Notes under the pieces: model-generated
The model's database searches: none
What the model was told of the DNA's origin: nothing
Seen by the model: the letters and a program-made list of their open reading frames with translations, nothing else
DNA from: Hyphomicrobiales bacterium
GTDB taxonomy: Bacteria; Pseudomonadota; Alphaproteobacteria; Rhizobiales; Devosiaceae
Length of the DNA stretch: 37,715 nucleotides
Assembly: GCA_015490455.1 (NCBI GenBank)
Contig: WFXU01000059.1
Location: 1 to 37,715 of the forward strand
Direction of reading: 5' to 3'
In this document: positions 8,715-17,067 of the stretch, in pieces
Layout of the letters: each line of letters begins with the position of its first letter
Position numbering within the stretch: position 1 is the first letter of the stretch
Made by a program: the position numbers and the translations under genes

Positions 8715-9058
8715 TGATTATTGCATTTTTTCAATATATTGGTGGCTTATTAATGCTTGCTGGCTCCATATTTTGTTTATTAGCAGCAGTTGGCTTGTTA
8801 AGACTGCCTGATATTTATACCCGCATGCACGCCGCTTCCAAAGCCGGAACAATGGGAACTGGCCTTTTACTCACCGCAATAGCAATAGTCTCATTTGATG
8901 GAGCAATAATTTTACGTGCCATTGCCGGTTTTGTATTTTTATTATTAACGGCGCCTGTTGCTGCTCATTTACTTGCCAGAGCGGCATTTCTCACCGGCCA
9001 TAAGCCAACTGAACTTACAATAATTAATGAGCTTGATTCAGAAAAAACAAAGAAATAG
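8714..9058 (+). CDS. mrpG: Mrp antiporter subunit G
   Basis: Last gene of the operon, 114 residues, MnhG/PhaG family. Three membrane helices and the signature LLRLPDIYTRMHAASKAGTMG (about 28-48) are clear. The C terminus after RAAFLTGHKP is soluble. No hairpin with a T-tract follows, so the operon terminator is not obvious. Confidence 0.94.
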   Translation: MIIAFFQYIGGLLMLAGSIFCLLAAVGLLRLPDIYTRMHAASKAGTMGTGLLLTAIAIVSFDGAIILRAIAGFVFLLLTAPVAAHLLARAAFLTGHKPTELTIINELDSEKTKK

Positions 9059-9211
9059 CTTAAAATTCTTAGGAAGATTCAGCCTTAATATTATTTCTGA
9101 TTTTATCCAATTTTTCTCATGACATATTCTACTATGCCAAAGCTGATATAATCGCTCTGATAGTTTTACATTCTGATAAATTTTGTAGGTTTTTTGCCTG
9201 ACTTATCCCCC

Positions 9212-9255
9212 TTGCCATATTTATGCAATATAGGAATATAATCCTATTATATAAT
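9212..9255 (+). promoter_or_regulatory. Candidate promoter with overlapping inverted-repeat operator
   Basis: TTGCCA (9212-9217) and TATAAT (9237-9242) form a -35/-10 pair with a rather long 19-base spacer. A second TATAAT lies at 9250-9255. A perfect inverted repeat ATAGGA-N6-TCCTAT (9230-9247) overlaps the first -10 and could be an operator, perhaps autoregulatory for the DnaA-like gene that starts at 9273. Confidence 0.4.
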
Positions 9256-9272
9256 TTAGAGGGGAAAATAAA

Positions 9273-9689
9273 GTGTCAATAATAATTGAAACAAGAAAAA
9301 ATATTGAACCTGTAAATATATCTGCAATTAACACAAAGCAGAAACTACAAAATATAAAAGATAAAAAAACTATTGATGCGATGATAATTGTTAATATGGT
9401 CAGTAAATTAACAAATGTTACAAAATCAGATTTTTTTCATAATTCACGCTGTAAGGCGCATATTGCTGAGGCACGGCAATTAGCAATGTATTTATTACAT
9501 GTTACTTCGGGCAGAAGCATGAGCGAGGTTGGCAGGTTCTTTGGCCGCGATAGAACCACAGTTTCCCATGCTTGCGCCAAAATTGAAGATAGGCGTGATG
9601 ATATGGAATTTGATGAATTTGTTGCGCAATTGGAAAATAAAATATTCGCGATATTGGAACAAAATAATAATGACCAAAGTGAGGATTAA
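9273..9689 (+). CDS. Stand-alone DnaA domain IV-like DNA-binding protein
   Basis: 138 residues. The C-terminal half matches the DNA-binding domain IV of the replication initiator DnaA: residues about 65-115 contain ARQLAMYLLHVTSGRSMSEVGRFFGRDRTTVSHA, the DnaA signature (GRDxTTVxHA) with its helix-turn-helix. The AAA+ ATPase part of DnaA is absent and the N-terminal 50 residues are low-complexity, so it is a transcription factor or DnaA-site competitor rather than an initiator. Such proteins occur in Hyphomicrobiales, next to a DUF6456 gene as here. The start is GTG at 9273 with AGAGGGG about nine bases upstream. The next gene begins directly after its stop. Confidence 0.8.
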   Translation: MSIIIETRKNIEPVNISAINTKQKLQNIKDKKTIDAMIIVNMVSKLTNVTKSDFFHNSRCKAHIAEARQLAMYLLHVTSGRSMSEVGRFFGRDRTTVSHACAKIEDRRDDMEFDEFVAQLENKIFAILEQNNNDQSED

Positions 9690-10451
9690 ATGAGTAAAAA
9701 ATGCGCTAAAGAACGCCGCCTTATCAAATTTATTAAATTGCTTTTACGAAAAAAAATTATTTCCCTCTCTGAAAATAGTGAAGGAAATATGCTGGAAAAT
9801 GCGGAGTTAGACTCATTGGAAAGCGCAGGGCTAATAATAATTAGGAAGGGAAATATTTTCCCGACAAAAGAAGCAAAGAAGTGGCTAATAAGAAAATTAT
9901 CCTATGCCAGCGAACAATTTAGTAAACAGCATCAGATCATCATTACAGAAAGAAATGGCATAAAGAAAAATTTAGCCGAAAGCCCGATTTCTAAATTAAC
10001 AATTTTTAAGGATAAAAAAAATCCATTTCTTAAACCACACCATATCGAAGCGGCAAAAAAATTTGCGCTCCTTTTTGAAAAATCGCAATTACGCGCCAGA
10101 ACAACAATAAATTATTTTGCCTCACCAAAAGGAAAGGAAAAATATTCTAATTTCACGACAGCCGAACTATCAGATATGGCCATTGATGCCCGAAGGAAAA
10201 TTGAACAATTATTAAATGGAATGCCGGATGAATGTGCCTCAGTCATCATAGATATTTGCGGTTTAGAAAAGGGATTGCAAATTGTTGAGAGCGAAAAGGG
10301 CTGGCCGCGCCGCAGCGCAAAACTAGTTTTGCGCATAGGGCTTGAACAGCTAGCGCAAAAATTTGGCTTAACCCCTAAGGCTGTTGGCAAGTTAAAGGGA
10401 AAATCAACTTACTGGCAAAAAGAAGGATCGCGTCCAACCATATTTGAATGA
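9690..10451 (+). CDS. DUF6456 domain protein
   Basis: 253 residues. The C-terminal domain (about 115-245) matches DUF6456: ARTTINYF near 130, then DICGLEKGLQIVESEKGWPRRSAKLVLRIGLEQLAQKFGL near 190-230, the most conserved part of the family. The N-terminal part is basic and Lys-rich, possibly a winged-helix-like DNA-binding region. The ATG follows the stop of the DnaA-like gene with no gap, so the two are co-translated and may act together as DNA-binding regulators. Function is unknown. It converges with sufE across an intergenic stretch bounded by inverted copies of a dispersed repeat. Confidence 0.8.
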   Translation: MSKKCAKERRLIKFIKLLLRKKIISLSENSEGNMLENAELDSLESAGLIIIRKGNIFPTKEAKKWLIRKLSYASEQFSKQHQIIITERNGIKKNLAESPISKLTIFKDKKNPFLKPHHIEAAKKFALLFEKSQLRARTTINYFASPKGKEKYSNFTTAELSDMAIDARRKIEQLLNGMPDECASVIIDICGLEKGLQIVESEKGWPRRSAKLVLRIGLEQLAQKFGLTPKAVGKLKGKSTYWQKEGSRPTIFE

Positions 10452-10636
10452 TTAGTCGGCCGTGAAGATTTATCGCTCAGAAGTCAGAAGTCGGAAGGTG
10501 AAAGGTAGGAATCGGGGGGCAGAATTTGCAAGAAAACTACGCAATAGAAACAAAATCTTGCAATATTAAATGCCCGATATGAGAAAATATCGAGAAGTAT
10601 CAATATGTTAAAAATTCTTCACGGGCGACTGATTAA
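10451..10636. repeat. Dispersed repeat family 1, copy B, with inverted ends
   Basis: The left end (10451-10480) is the 30-bp sequence shared with both window ends, followed by GAAGTCAGAAGTC repeats. The right end (10618-10636) repeats the start in inverted orientation: TCTTCACGGGCGACTGAT against ATTAGTCGGCCGTGAAGA, with two mismatches. The element exactly fills the space between the stop codons of two convergent genes. No frame lies inside. It may be a MITE-like insertion or a bidirectional termination or structure element. Confidence 0.5.
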
Positions 10637-11058
10637 TTTATTTTCGCCGCTTCCTGTTTAATTTTTTCTACCATTGCAACCAGACCGTTGGATCTTTGTG
10701 CGGTCAAATGTTCACGTAAATTTAATTCATCAAAAATTTTTATTGCTTCTATTTCTAAGATCTCTTTAGCGCTTTTGCCCGAAAATAGAGCTATTAATAT
10801 AGCTATCAGCCCCTTCACTATCATGGCATCAGAATCGGCGCGTAAAAATATTTTCTTCTGCCCACCTTCATCCATCTCATCAAGCACAAGCCAAACTTGA
10901 GAAACGCAACCTTGAACCTTATTTTTTTCGTTTTTTTCCTCTTCGCTTAAAGTTTCAAGCCCCTGTCCCAATTCTATAAGGTAGCGATAGCGCTCTTCCC
11001 AATCATCCAAAAAGGTTAGATTTTCTTGAATTTGTGAAAATGTTTCTTTTTTACTCAT
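10633..11058 (-). CDS. sufE: Cysteine desulfuration protein SufE
   Basis: 141 residues, SufE family. It accepts persulfide sulfur from the SufS cysteine desulfurase and passes it to the SufBCD scaffold for Fe-S cluster assembly in the cytoplasm. The active cysteine is C51 in VQGCVSQVWL, and the family pattern continues with an FLRADSDAMIVKGLIAILI segment (about 75-95). The start is set at the ATG at 11058 (MSKKETF); the longer frame upstream begins with non-family sequence. No suf partners are in the window. The DUF5330 gene upstream on the same strand is a frequent neighbour of sufE in Hyphomicrobiales. Confidence 0.92.
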   Translation of the reverse strand: MSKKETFSQIQENLTFLDDWEERYRYLIELGQGLETLSEEEKNEKNKVQGCVSQVWLVLDEMDEGGQKKIFLRADSDAMIVKGLIAILIALFSGKSAKEILEIEAIKIFDELNLREHLTAQRSNGLVAMVEKIKQEAAKIN

Positions 11059-11204
11059 ATTAGGATAGATAAAGCAAAAAAATATTTTCGCAATATAAAT
11101 TGGTAAAATAAATGACCGCAAATGTTGGGGCAAACATTTGCGGCCTATCAAGGATTGCATGGGGTAAGTTGGGGAAATAGTGCTTTCCTTGATATATTCT
11201 TTAG

Positions 11205-11537
11205 CTACCTTTTCTTTATTCTTTCTTTGGGGATGGGAGCTAAAGAATGGTTAGTAATCGACATTCCCCTATTTTTTTGCAAATCAGTTTCCTCTCCATT
11301 TCTTATTGAATATTTTTCAGTCCCTGAAACAAAAGTTGCGGCAATTTTGAGGGTCTTATTAGTGCTACATTCTAAATTATTGCATGGGTTTAAGCCTAAA
11401 TTTTCTACTAATGCCAATTGTGTATTCTTAATTGCTGCTTCCTTAATGGCGCCAATATCAGCCCTATCCTCAAATCCATCAGGCCTTAATATGATAAAGG
11501 CTAAAGCAAGCCAAAAAATAGACCTTAGTAAAAACAT
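11205..11537 (-). CDS. DUF5330-like small membrane-anchored protein
   Basis: 110 residues. The N-terminal hydrophobic helix (MFLLRSIFWLALAFIIL) is followed by a polar region with two cysteines in NPCNNLEC, as in DUF5330 proteins found beside sufE in Hyphomicrobiales. The ribosome binding site AGGGG lies four bases upstream of the ATG. The plus-strand frame over the same bases lacks family features. Function is unknown; it is likely inner-membrane anchored with the tail in the periplasm. Assignment rests on the N terminus, the cysteine segment and context. Confidence 0.6.
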   Translation of the reverse strand: MFLLRSIFWLALAFIILRPDGFEDRADIGAIKEAAIKNTQLALVENLGLNPCNNLECSTNKTLKIAATFVSGTEKYSIRNGEETDLQKNRGMSITNHSLAPIPKERIKKR

Positions 11538-11842
11538 TTACCCCTATTCCTTCCCCTTCTCCATAATAAACCGCTACATCGCTTTAGATCCGCATAATCT
11601 ATGCGAGCGAACATAAAGACAGTTTTCTAATCTTTAATTACAAAAATAGATTGGATTTTAATCAAATTTGAACTGGAAAAATAGAAAATAGCAGTAACTA
11701 ATTATTTACGATAAGAGCAGATTAACACTAATTTTCGCTAAAAAATATAAGTAAAATCCGAATATTTAATTTTGTTTTAGGGGTTAGTTGCAAAATTGCT
11801 TCTTAAGAATTGGACAAAGGTCCGTTTTGAGTAGGTTAGTAA
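11538..11842. promoter_or_regulatory. Divergent intergenic region between DUF5330 and histidine kinase genes
   Basis: 305 AT-rich bases separate two divergent genes, so promoters in both directions must lie here. I see no convincing -35/-10 pair. A small palindrome GGACAAAGGTCC lies about 20 bases before the kinase start. The plus-strand open frame reaching to 11616 is a shadow of the DUF5330 gene. Confidence 0.3.
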
Positions 11843-13336
11843 ATGCGTCCCTCAATTAATAATAATTTTTTAGAAATTTTAGCAAAAAAACAGCAGCAAA
11901 AATTTAGCGTATTTTTTACTAGCAAAAGAAAAATCGCCCTTATTTTACTTATTGCTATGGTGAGCGGGTTTTTACCCTTTTTTTTGTTGGTGCAAAGTAA
12001 AATAAGCGATTATGGTTTTGCTTTCACCATTTATGGCGCAATTATTTTAACTATTTTACTTTCTATATTTCTGTTAAAATTACATAGAAAAAGAAATATT
12101 CTTCATAAATTTACAAAACAAAATGAAGAAAATTTACTTAATAATCTAGCTCATGGTCTGTTACGCTATGATGATAGAGGGAAATTAATTTATATTTCAA
12201 AATCGGCCACTAATTTATTTAATTGTCAGCAATATGAGCTAGCTGGTGATGGAATATTAGAGCATATTCATATTTTAGATCGTCCCCTTTATCTAAATAG
12301 TCTAAAGCGCAGTCAATATGGAGAAAAACTATCCATCAATATTCGCATGCGAAAAAATAATATTCAAAATGCTATTGCCAACTATATTTGGGTTGAAATT
12401 GAATTTACACCATTAAATTATTTGCAAATAAAAGCTGCTCCTTGTGAAGTTATTGTTCTTTTGCGCGATATTTCTGAGAAAAAAAGAAAGGAAGAAGAAC
12501 TTTCACAAAAAATTAAGCAAGCGGAAAACTCCAACAAGGAAAAATCACAATTTTTGGCATTAATAGGTCACGAATTGCGAACTCCTCTAAATGCAATTAT
12601 TGGCTTTTCCGATATGATAATTAATGAAGTTGGAGGAGATCTTAATCCGAAATATCATGAATATATCAGCCTGATTTCACAAAGTGGTCATCATTTATTA
12701 TCTATCGTTAATTCACTATTGGATATGGCTAAGATTGAAGCGGGTAAATTTGAGTTAAATTTGACAAAATTTGACCCCGAACAGCTTATTTCGCCCGCGT
12801 TAAAAATTATCTCTAAATTTGCTAAAGAAAAAAATATAAATATTGAGGTAAGTAAATCGGCTGAGTTTGAGCAAATAATTGCCGATGAAAGAGCGTGTTT
12901 ACAAATAATTATTAATTTATTAATGAACGCCATCAAATTTTCTAAACCAGCCTCAACTGTTGTTCTTGGCTTAAGAAAACGGGGAAAATATCTAGAAATT
13001 ACCGTTAAAGATAGCGGCATTGGCATGGATAAAGAACATCTTAGGAGATTGGGAGAACCGTTTTTTCAGGCAGATAGAGGAACTAACAGAAAATATGAAG
13101 GGACAGGTCTTGGCATATCAATAGTAAAGGGGCTTGTTGATCTTCATCAGGGCACTATTCATTTTGAATCTGAACTTAATATTGGCACAAATGTAACAAT
13201 TTTATTGCCTTTAGAGGGGCCAAAATTGAATGAAGATAATATTGTTAATTTGGGACAAATTACAGAGAAATATTTTACCCCAATTAATAATGAACAAAAT
13301 AGTAATTTAGCAAATAATAGAAAGGTTGCATTATGA
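11843..13336 (+). CDS. PAS-domain membrane sensor histidine kinase
   Basis: 497 residues. There are two transmembrane helices (about 30-50 and 58-80), so almost no periplasmic domain, then a PAS-like domain (about 95-210), a short coiled coil and HisKA with the phosphorylated H243 in LIGHELRTPLNAIIGFS. The HATPase domain has N-box N362 (LLMNAIKF), G1 box DSGIGM (D390) and G2 box GTGLGISIVKGL. This is the layout of PleC/DivJ/PdhS-type kinases of alphaproteobacteria, which often act in cell-cycle signalling, but the target cannot be told from sequence. No response regulator is adjacent. It overlaps the next gene (ATGA), linking it to a peptidoglycan-binding protein. Confidence 0.85.
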   Translation: MRPSINNNFLEILAKKQQQKFSVFFTSKRKIALILLIAMVSGFLPFFLLVQSKISDYGFAFTIYGAIILTILLSIFLLKLHRKRNILHKFTKQNEENLLNNLAHGLLRYDDRGKLIYISKSATNLFNCQQYELAGDGILEHIHILDRPLYLNSLKRSQYGEKLSINIRMRKNNIQNAIANYIWVEIEFTPLNYLQIKAAPCEVIVLLRDISEKKRKEEELSQKIKQAENSNKEKSQFLALIGHELRTPLNAIIGFSDMIINEVGGDLNPKYHEYISLISQSGHHLLSIVNSLLDMAKIEAGKFELNLTKFDPEQLISPALKIISKFAKEKNINIEVSKSAEFEQIIADERACLQIIINLLMNAIKFSKPASTVVLGLRKRGKYLEITVKDSGIGMDKEHLRRLGEPFFQADRGTNRKYEGTGLGISIVKGLVDLHQGTIHFESELNIGTNVTILLPLEGPKLNEDNIVNLGQITEKYFTPINNEQNSNLANNRKVAL

Positions 13337-14301
13337 TTTCAGCTCAAAATCCGAGTCTGAGCGCTAATTTGACCAGTTCTGCTCTAAATTTTATAAAGCG
13401 GATTTTCTTGTTTTGCCTGTTCAACATAGCCAAAGCTCCCTTAGCTTTTCTTATTATAAGTTTTATGACAATTACTATTTTCATAGCCGCTCTTAATGCT
13501 CTTTTTTGGCAGAATAATCCCCATCCTGCTCCCTTATTTAGTGTAAGCGGTAAGTCAAATTTATCTCTTGCAATTAATTCCCCAGATACTGAGCAAATAG
13601 TGGTTCAGGAAATAAATAAAACTAACAACAATAATGATAATATTAAAACCCAGCCAATTCCTCCAATTCCGGTTAATTCTATAAAAAAAGAAAAAATCGA
13701 ACATGAAGATGTTAAAAAATTACAGAAAAAACTAATGCAATTGGGTTTTTTCAAAGATAAGATTGATGGATATTATGGCCCCAATACAGCAAATGCTATT
13801 CGCAATTTTGAAAGTTTCATGGGGTTAAAGCCGGTCGGGGCTCTAACTTTTGAAATTTTACAAATGATCGAATCTGTTCCCCTAAGCGAAAATAGCAATA
13901 TAAATGGGGGTAATAATTCCATCTCTAATAATATTGAAACACCATCAAATATAGAAATTAAGCCAGCAGAGCAGATTCAATCATTGCCGCAAAATGAGAG
14001 CGAAAAAAGACAAAGCGAAATTATTGATCCGTTAATGGAAATTACAAAAAAAGTCGCTAATAGCTCTAATATTGGCTCTAATGTAGAAAAATATAATTTT
14101 GATAAGGAATTGGTAAAAAAAGTGCAGCTGGGTTTGGCAAGTCTGGGCTTTTTGCAAGGTAAAATAGATGGTATATTTGGCCCGGAGACCGCCAAAGCTA
14201 TTAGAAATTTTGAAGTTTATTATAATTATGAAGTCAGCGGAGTGGTTAGCGAAGAGCTAATTGATTTGCTTAAGCAAGCCGGAGCCAAACTGGAAATATA
14301 A
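13333..14301 (+). CDS. Membrane-anchored protein with two peptidoglycan-binding domains
   Basis: 322 residues. One transmembrane helix (about 36-57) is followed by a long polar Asn/Ser/Pro-rich linker and two PG_binding_1 domains: about 125-180 (LMQLGFFKDKIDGYYGPNTANAIRNFE) and about 255-315 (LASLGFLQGKIDGIFGPETAKAIRNFE). The domains presumably lie in the periplasm and bind the stem peptide or glycan. There is no catalytic domain. Translation is coupled to the histidine kinase through a 4-base overlap, so it may be a wall-sensing partner or simply be co-expressed. Confidence 0.85.
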   Translation: MISAQNPSLSANLTSSALNFIKRIFLFCLFNIAKAPLAFLIISFMTITIFIAALNALFWQNNPHPAPLFSVSGKSNLSLAINSPDTEQIVVQEINKTNNNNDNIKTQPIPPIPVNSIKKEKIEHEDVKKLQKKLMQLGFFKDKIDGYYGPNTANAIRNFESFMGLKPVGALTFEILQMIESVPLSENSNINGGNNSISNNIETPSNIEIKPAEQIQSLPQNESEKRQSEIIDPLMEITKKVANSSNIGSNVEKYNFDKELVKKVQLGLASLGFLQGKIDGIFGPETAKAIRNFEVYYNYEVSGVVSEELIDLLKQAGAKLEI

Positions 14302-14351
14302 TTAGTTTTGGCCAAATATTTTTAGGATAAATTTTAAGGGGATTTAATAAT

Positions 14352-14687
14352 ATGTCCCAATTGCGCTCTGATATTTGGTGTGCTTCCTTTATCAGAAAAC
14401 ATAATGATATTGGCAATTATTGTGTGATTGCCCGAAAAGGCCATTTGCAGGCAGGGCAAATTTTTATAGAAGTCAATCATTTAGATGGTAATTATTCACT
14501 CTTCGCACCAGCGCCATTATTAAAAAGGAAAAATAATAGTATAGATTTAATTTTTGAGTTACGCTTAAAAACCAACTTAAAGGAGGAAATTGCCAAAAAA
14601 CTAGAAAGTGAAATAAATTTTGATCCGGATATCTGGATTATTGCGCTTGAAACAAGGGCAAAAAATATCGGTATAGAAATTGTTTGA
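14352..14687 (+). CDS. DUF1491 family protein
   Basis: 111 residues, matching DUF1491, a small cytoplasmic alphaproteobacterial family of unknown function. Visible signatures are the start LRSDIWCASFIRKHN, the stretch GNYCVIARKGHLQAGQIFIEV (about 21-41) and the end DPDIWIIALETR. AAGGGG lies about nine bases before the ATG. It follows the peptidoglycan-binding gene by 50 bases and converges tightly with the DUF2336 gene; only four bases separate the stops. Confidence 0.85.
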   Translation: MSQLRSDIWCASFIRKHNDIGNYCVIARKGHLQAGQIFIEVNHLDGNYSLFAPAPLLKRKNNSIDLIFELRLKTNLKEEIAKKLESEINFDPDIWIIALETRAKNIGIEIV

Positions 14688-14691
14688 TTAG

Positions 14692-15840
14692 TTAACTTGC
14701 CCTTTTAGTGTTAATTTGCTCAAGAGTTCTGATAGCCTGATAAATTGGTCCCTCTTTTCTGCCCGTTACTTCCATATTATTAATATCACCCCTATTATCG
14801 GCAAATCTAATAAATTCCGGTTTGGTTAAATCAAGTAAATTTACTTCATTGCGCCATACACTCATCATATAGGCCATTGAATCTACACTTACTTTTTGAA
14901 ATAGCGCGGCAAAACCAGCCAATAATTTTGATCTATCCTGCTCAAAACTAGTTGCATGAATAATTACCTTTAACCCATCATAGGCGGTGCAGCCAAAGGC
15001 GCGCAAAATAACAAATAATGCCGCCCCACTTTCATCATGGGCAATTTGTCCGCACTTAATCTCATCAAGACCGCTAATTTGCGTCAGTAATTGCGTAACT
15101 TTAGGTCGTTTATTCTGCGAAAATAATTTCATTAAAGCAAGAGTTAGCTCTTCTCTTGCCACCGAAATTTGCTCAATAGTTTTCTTAATTGGCGCTTCTG
15201 GCGCCCTACGCTCAGAAAAAGCCTCAATAATCTTTATCCTATCAGCTTCCTCAAGATTAAAAAATACTGGCGCCAAAAGAGCCTTATCAAAATCTTTGCG
15301 CCCTGCCAATAATCTGGCCACTTCAAAATCCATTTGTGCCGAGCGGGCAAATGCATTTAGATAAGGACCTTTAGCAATAATATTCTCATTCGCAGCCAAA
15401 GAACGATAGGTTTTTCGTGAATTAGTCTGAAATAGTTTAGTTATAATGGGTTTGGGCAAATCAGCGCGTTTTGCAATTAATGCATTTATCTCAATATTTT
15501 TTCTATCAATCAGCTTTCCTAATATTTCTGGTGATAATTGTGGCGCGCTAAGTAAAAATTTCTCTAAATTCTGGCCAATATTATCTATAATCAGACTTTC
15601 AATTTTTGGGGTTAGATTATCTGCCCCGATCAAAATATTTGCAGCCCTTTCCCGAATGTCAGGGGAAGCAGTCTGAAATAAACGTGTAGCGAGCGTTTCA
15701 AATTGCTCAATTTCTTCTTTATCTGGTTTCTTCAGCCAGACAAAAGCATCACAACTTGCTAAAAGAAGAGTATTTGCCCGTTCAACATTATCTGTCTCAC
15801 CCAGCAATTGAAAAGTTTCAAATGGTTGAAAACCTATCAT
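14692..15840 (-). CDS. DUF2336 family protein
   Basis: 382 residues, helical, with HEAT-like short repeats typical of DUF2336. Characteristic are RLFQTASPDIRERAANILIG-type segments near 50-70 and the recurrent pattern of a Leu-rich helix followed by a polar loop (for example LLSAPQLSPEILGKLIDR and ALIAKRADLPKPIITKLFQ). It is a cytoplasmic protein of unknown function, possibly a protein-binding scaffold. Its convergent position against DUF1491 and the kinase operon is similar to arrangements in other Hyphomicrobiales. Confidence 0.8.
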   Translation of the reverse strand: MIGFQPFETFQLLGETDNVERANTLLLASCDAFVWLKKPDKEEIEQFETLATRLFQTASPDIRERAANILIGADNLTPKIESLIIDNIGQNLEKFLLSAPQLSPEILGKLIDRKNIEINALIAKRADLPKPIITKLFQTNSRKTYRSLAANENIIAKGPYLNAFARSAQMDFEVARLLAGRKDFDKALLAPVFFNLEEADRIKIIEAFSERRAPEAPIKKTIEQISVAREELTLALMKLFSQNKRPKVTQLLTQISGLDEIKCGQIAHDESGAALFVILRAFGCTAYDGLKVIIHATSFEQDRSKLLAGFAALFQKVSVDSMAYMMSVWRNEVNLLDLTKPEFIRFADNRGDINNMEVTGRKEGPIYQAIRTLEQINTKRAS

Positions 15841-16017
15841 AAAGTATCACCATAAAGCAAAAAAACATTCTTATCTAATATTTCCTGCAATTCGTTAGCA
15901 GACTATTAACCAAGAGCATTAATTAATAAAAAGGTGAGGAAAATCATAATTTTTTGCTCAATAGGCGAAATTTATGGTTTTACGCATATTTTAACCTTTA
16001 ATATCGGAAAGTTGCAA

Positions 16018-16248
16018 ATGGGAAAGCTAATCCGAATCAGTGAACAAAATATCCGCTCTTTAGAGCGGAGCAGGACTCCTGATAAAAAAGAACAGGCAAT
16101 AGCAAAGTCTGATAATAAAAGCGCCCATATTCTCTTATTTACCGGTGTTAGATATGAGCGCCATAATGAAAATACACTTCCCTTAAACTACATAAATAAT
16201 TTACCCAAGAAAAAACATAATAATAGTCGTGACAAAAAGCGGGGATAG
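16018..16248 (+). CDS. Small conserved protein with FTGVRYER motif
   Basis: 76 residues from the ATG at 16018; a GTG at 15934 would add 28 residues but these are hydrophobic and unlike the rest. The C-terminal half holds HILLFTGVRYERH, a short motif I recall from small uncharacterised Hyphomicrobiales proteins. The remainder is basic and low-complexity. It ends six bases before the ATG of the lipoprotein gene, so the two form an operon. Function is unknown, and the start is uncertain. Confidence 0.5.
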   Translation: MGKLIRISEQNIRSLERSRTPDKKEQAIAKSDNKSAHILLFTGVRYERHNENTLPLNYINNLPKKKHNNSRDKKRG

Positions 16249-16253
16249 TGGCA

Positions 16254-17051
16254 ATGCGTGCGCTGACTATTTTATTGCTTTTATTAAGTTTAAGCGCGTG
16301 CGCAAGGCCTGTTGGAGATTTTGATAGGATAAAAGCGGATAATATCTATGATGAGATTTTACCTAAAATAGAAACAAAAAAAGATGCTAATGCCGAAATA
16401 GCTCTTTCTCTCAACCTCACAGACGAAGAAAAGGAGATGCATAATAGGGTCTGGCGATATTTAATATCGCCTCACGCTGAAAAATGGTTTTTTAACATTG
16501 CAAGTGAATGGCAAAGAACCCGCCTTATAGCTATGGATAGCAAAAAATTTGCAATTGATGAATATTATAATTATCTAAGAACACAAAAATTTTCCTCCTC
16601 TAAAACGCGCTACAATGCTATTGCGCGCGAAATTGAAGCAGACATAAAATTGTCACCCGCTGTCTTTAGAGCTATTTGCGCGGTTAAAGAAATTGACAGA
16701 AGAAGAAATATTGCTGTCTATTCAATTGCCAGCGCTAGTGAAGCTGAAATTGCAGCTGTAAAAAAACGGCAAATTGAAAATGAAATTTTTATAAACTGGT
16801 TTATTCGCGCTTTACGCTATCGCTATGATTCTTATTCTTTTGCTCTTGATAGATTGTTAATTGAAACGCCACATGAAGAAGCAAGAATTGTTGATGCCAG
16901 ATTAAGCGAAATGATTATTGTGGTTAATAGTGCTGAAAATGAAAATTTTTGTAATGAAAATTTACTGCCCACCTATTCTGGTGGAGATGCAACAATTAGT
17001 TCCAGACTAAAAACAAATCCTTTTTCAAATCAGATAATTTATAAAAAATAA
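16254..17051 (+). CDS. Putative lipoprotein
   Basis: About 265 residues. The N terminus MRALTILLLLLSLSAC is a lipoprotein signal with lipobox LSAC (cysteine 16), so the mature protein should be lipid-anchored in the envelope. The remainder is helical and charged, with no enzyme motif that I recognise; a cysteine pair may form a disulphide (near AICAV and NFCNEN). The ATG at 16254 is used because GGGGA (16241-16245) is eight bases upstream; a GTG at 16248 is also in frame. It converges with the DUF1254 gene. Confidence 0.75.
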   Translation: MRALTILLLLLSLSACARPVGDFDRIKADNIYDEILPKIETKKDANAEIALSLNLTDEEKEMHNRVWRYLISPHAEKWFFNIASEWQRTRLIAMDSKKFAIDEYYNYLRTQKFSSSKTRYNAIAREIEADIKLSPAVFRAICAVKEIDRRRNIAVYSIASASEAEIAAVKKRQIENEIFINWFIRALRYRYDSYSFALDRLLIETPHEEARIVDARLSEMIIVVNSAENENFCNENLLPTYSGGDATISSRLKTNPFSNQIIYKK

Positions 17052-17067
17052 TTTAGAGTATTTTCTG

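Noticed and set aside
11122-11616. Plus-strand open frame of 164 codons
   Set aside because: It overlaps the DUF5330-like gene on the minus strand, which has a good ribosome binding site, a membrane anchor and the expected sufE neighbour.
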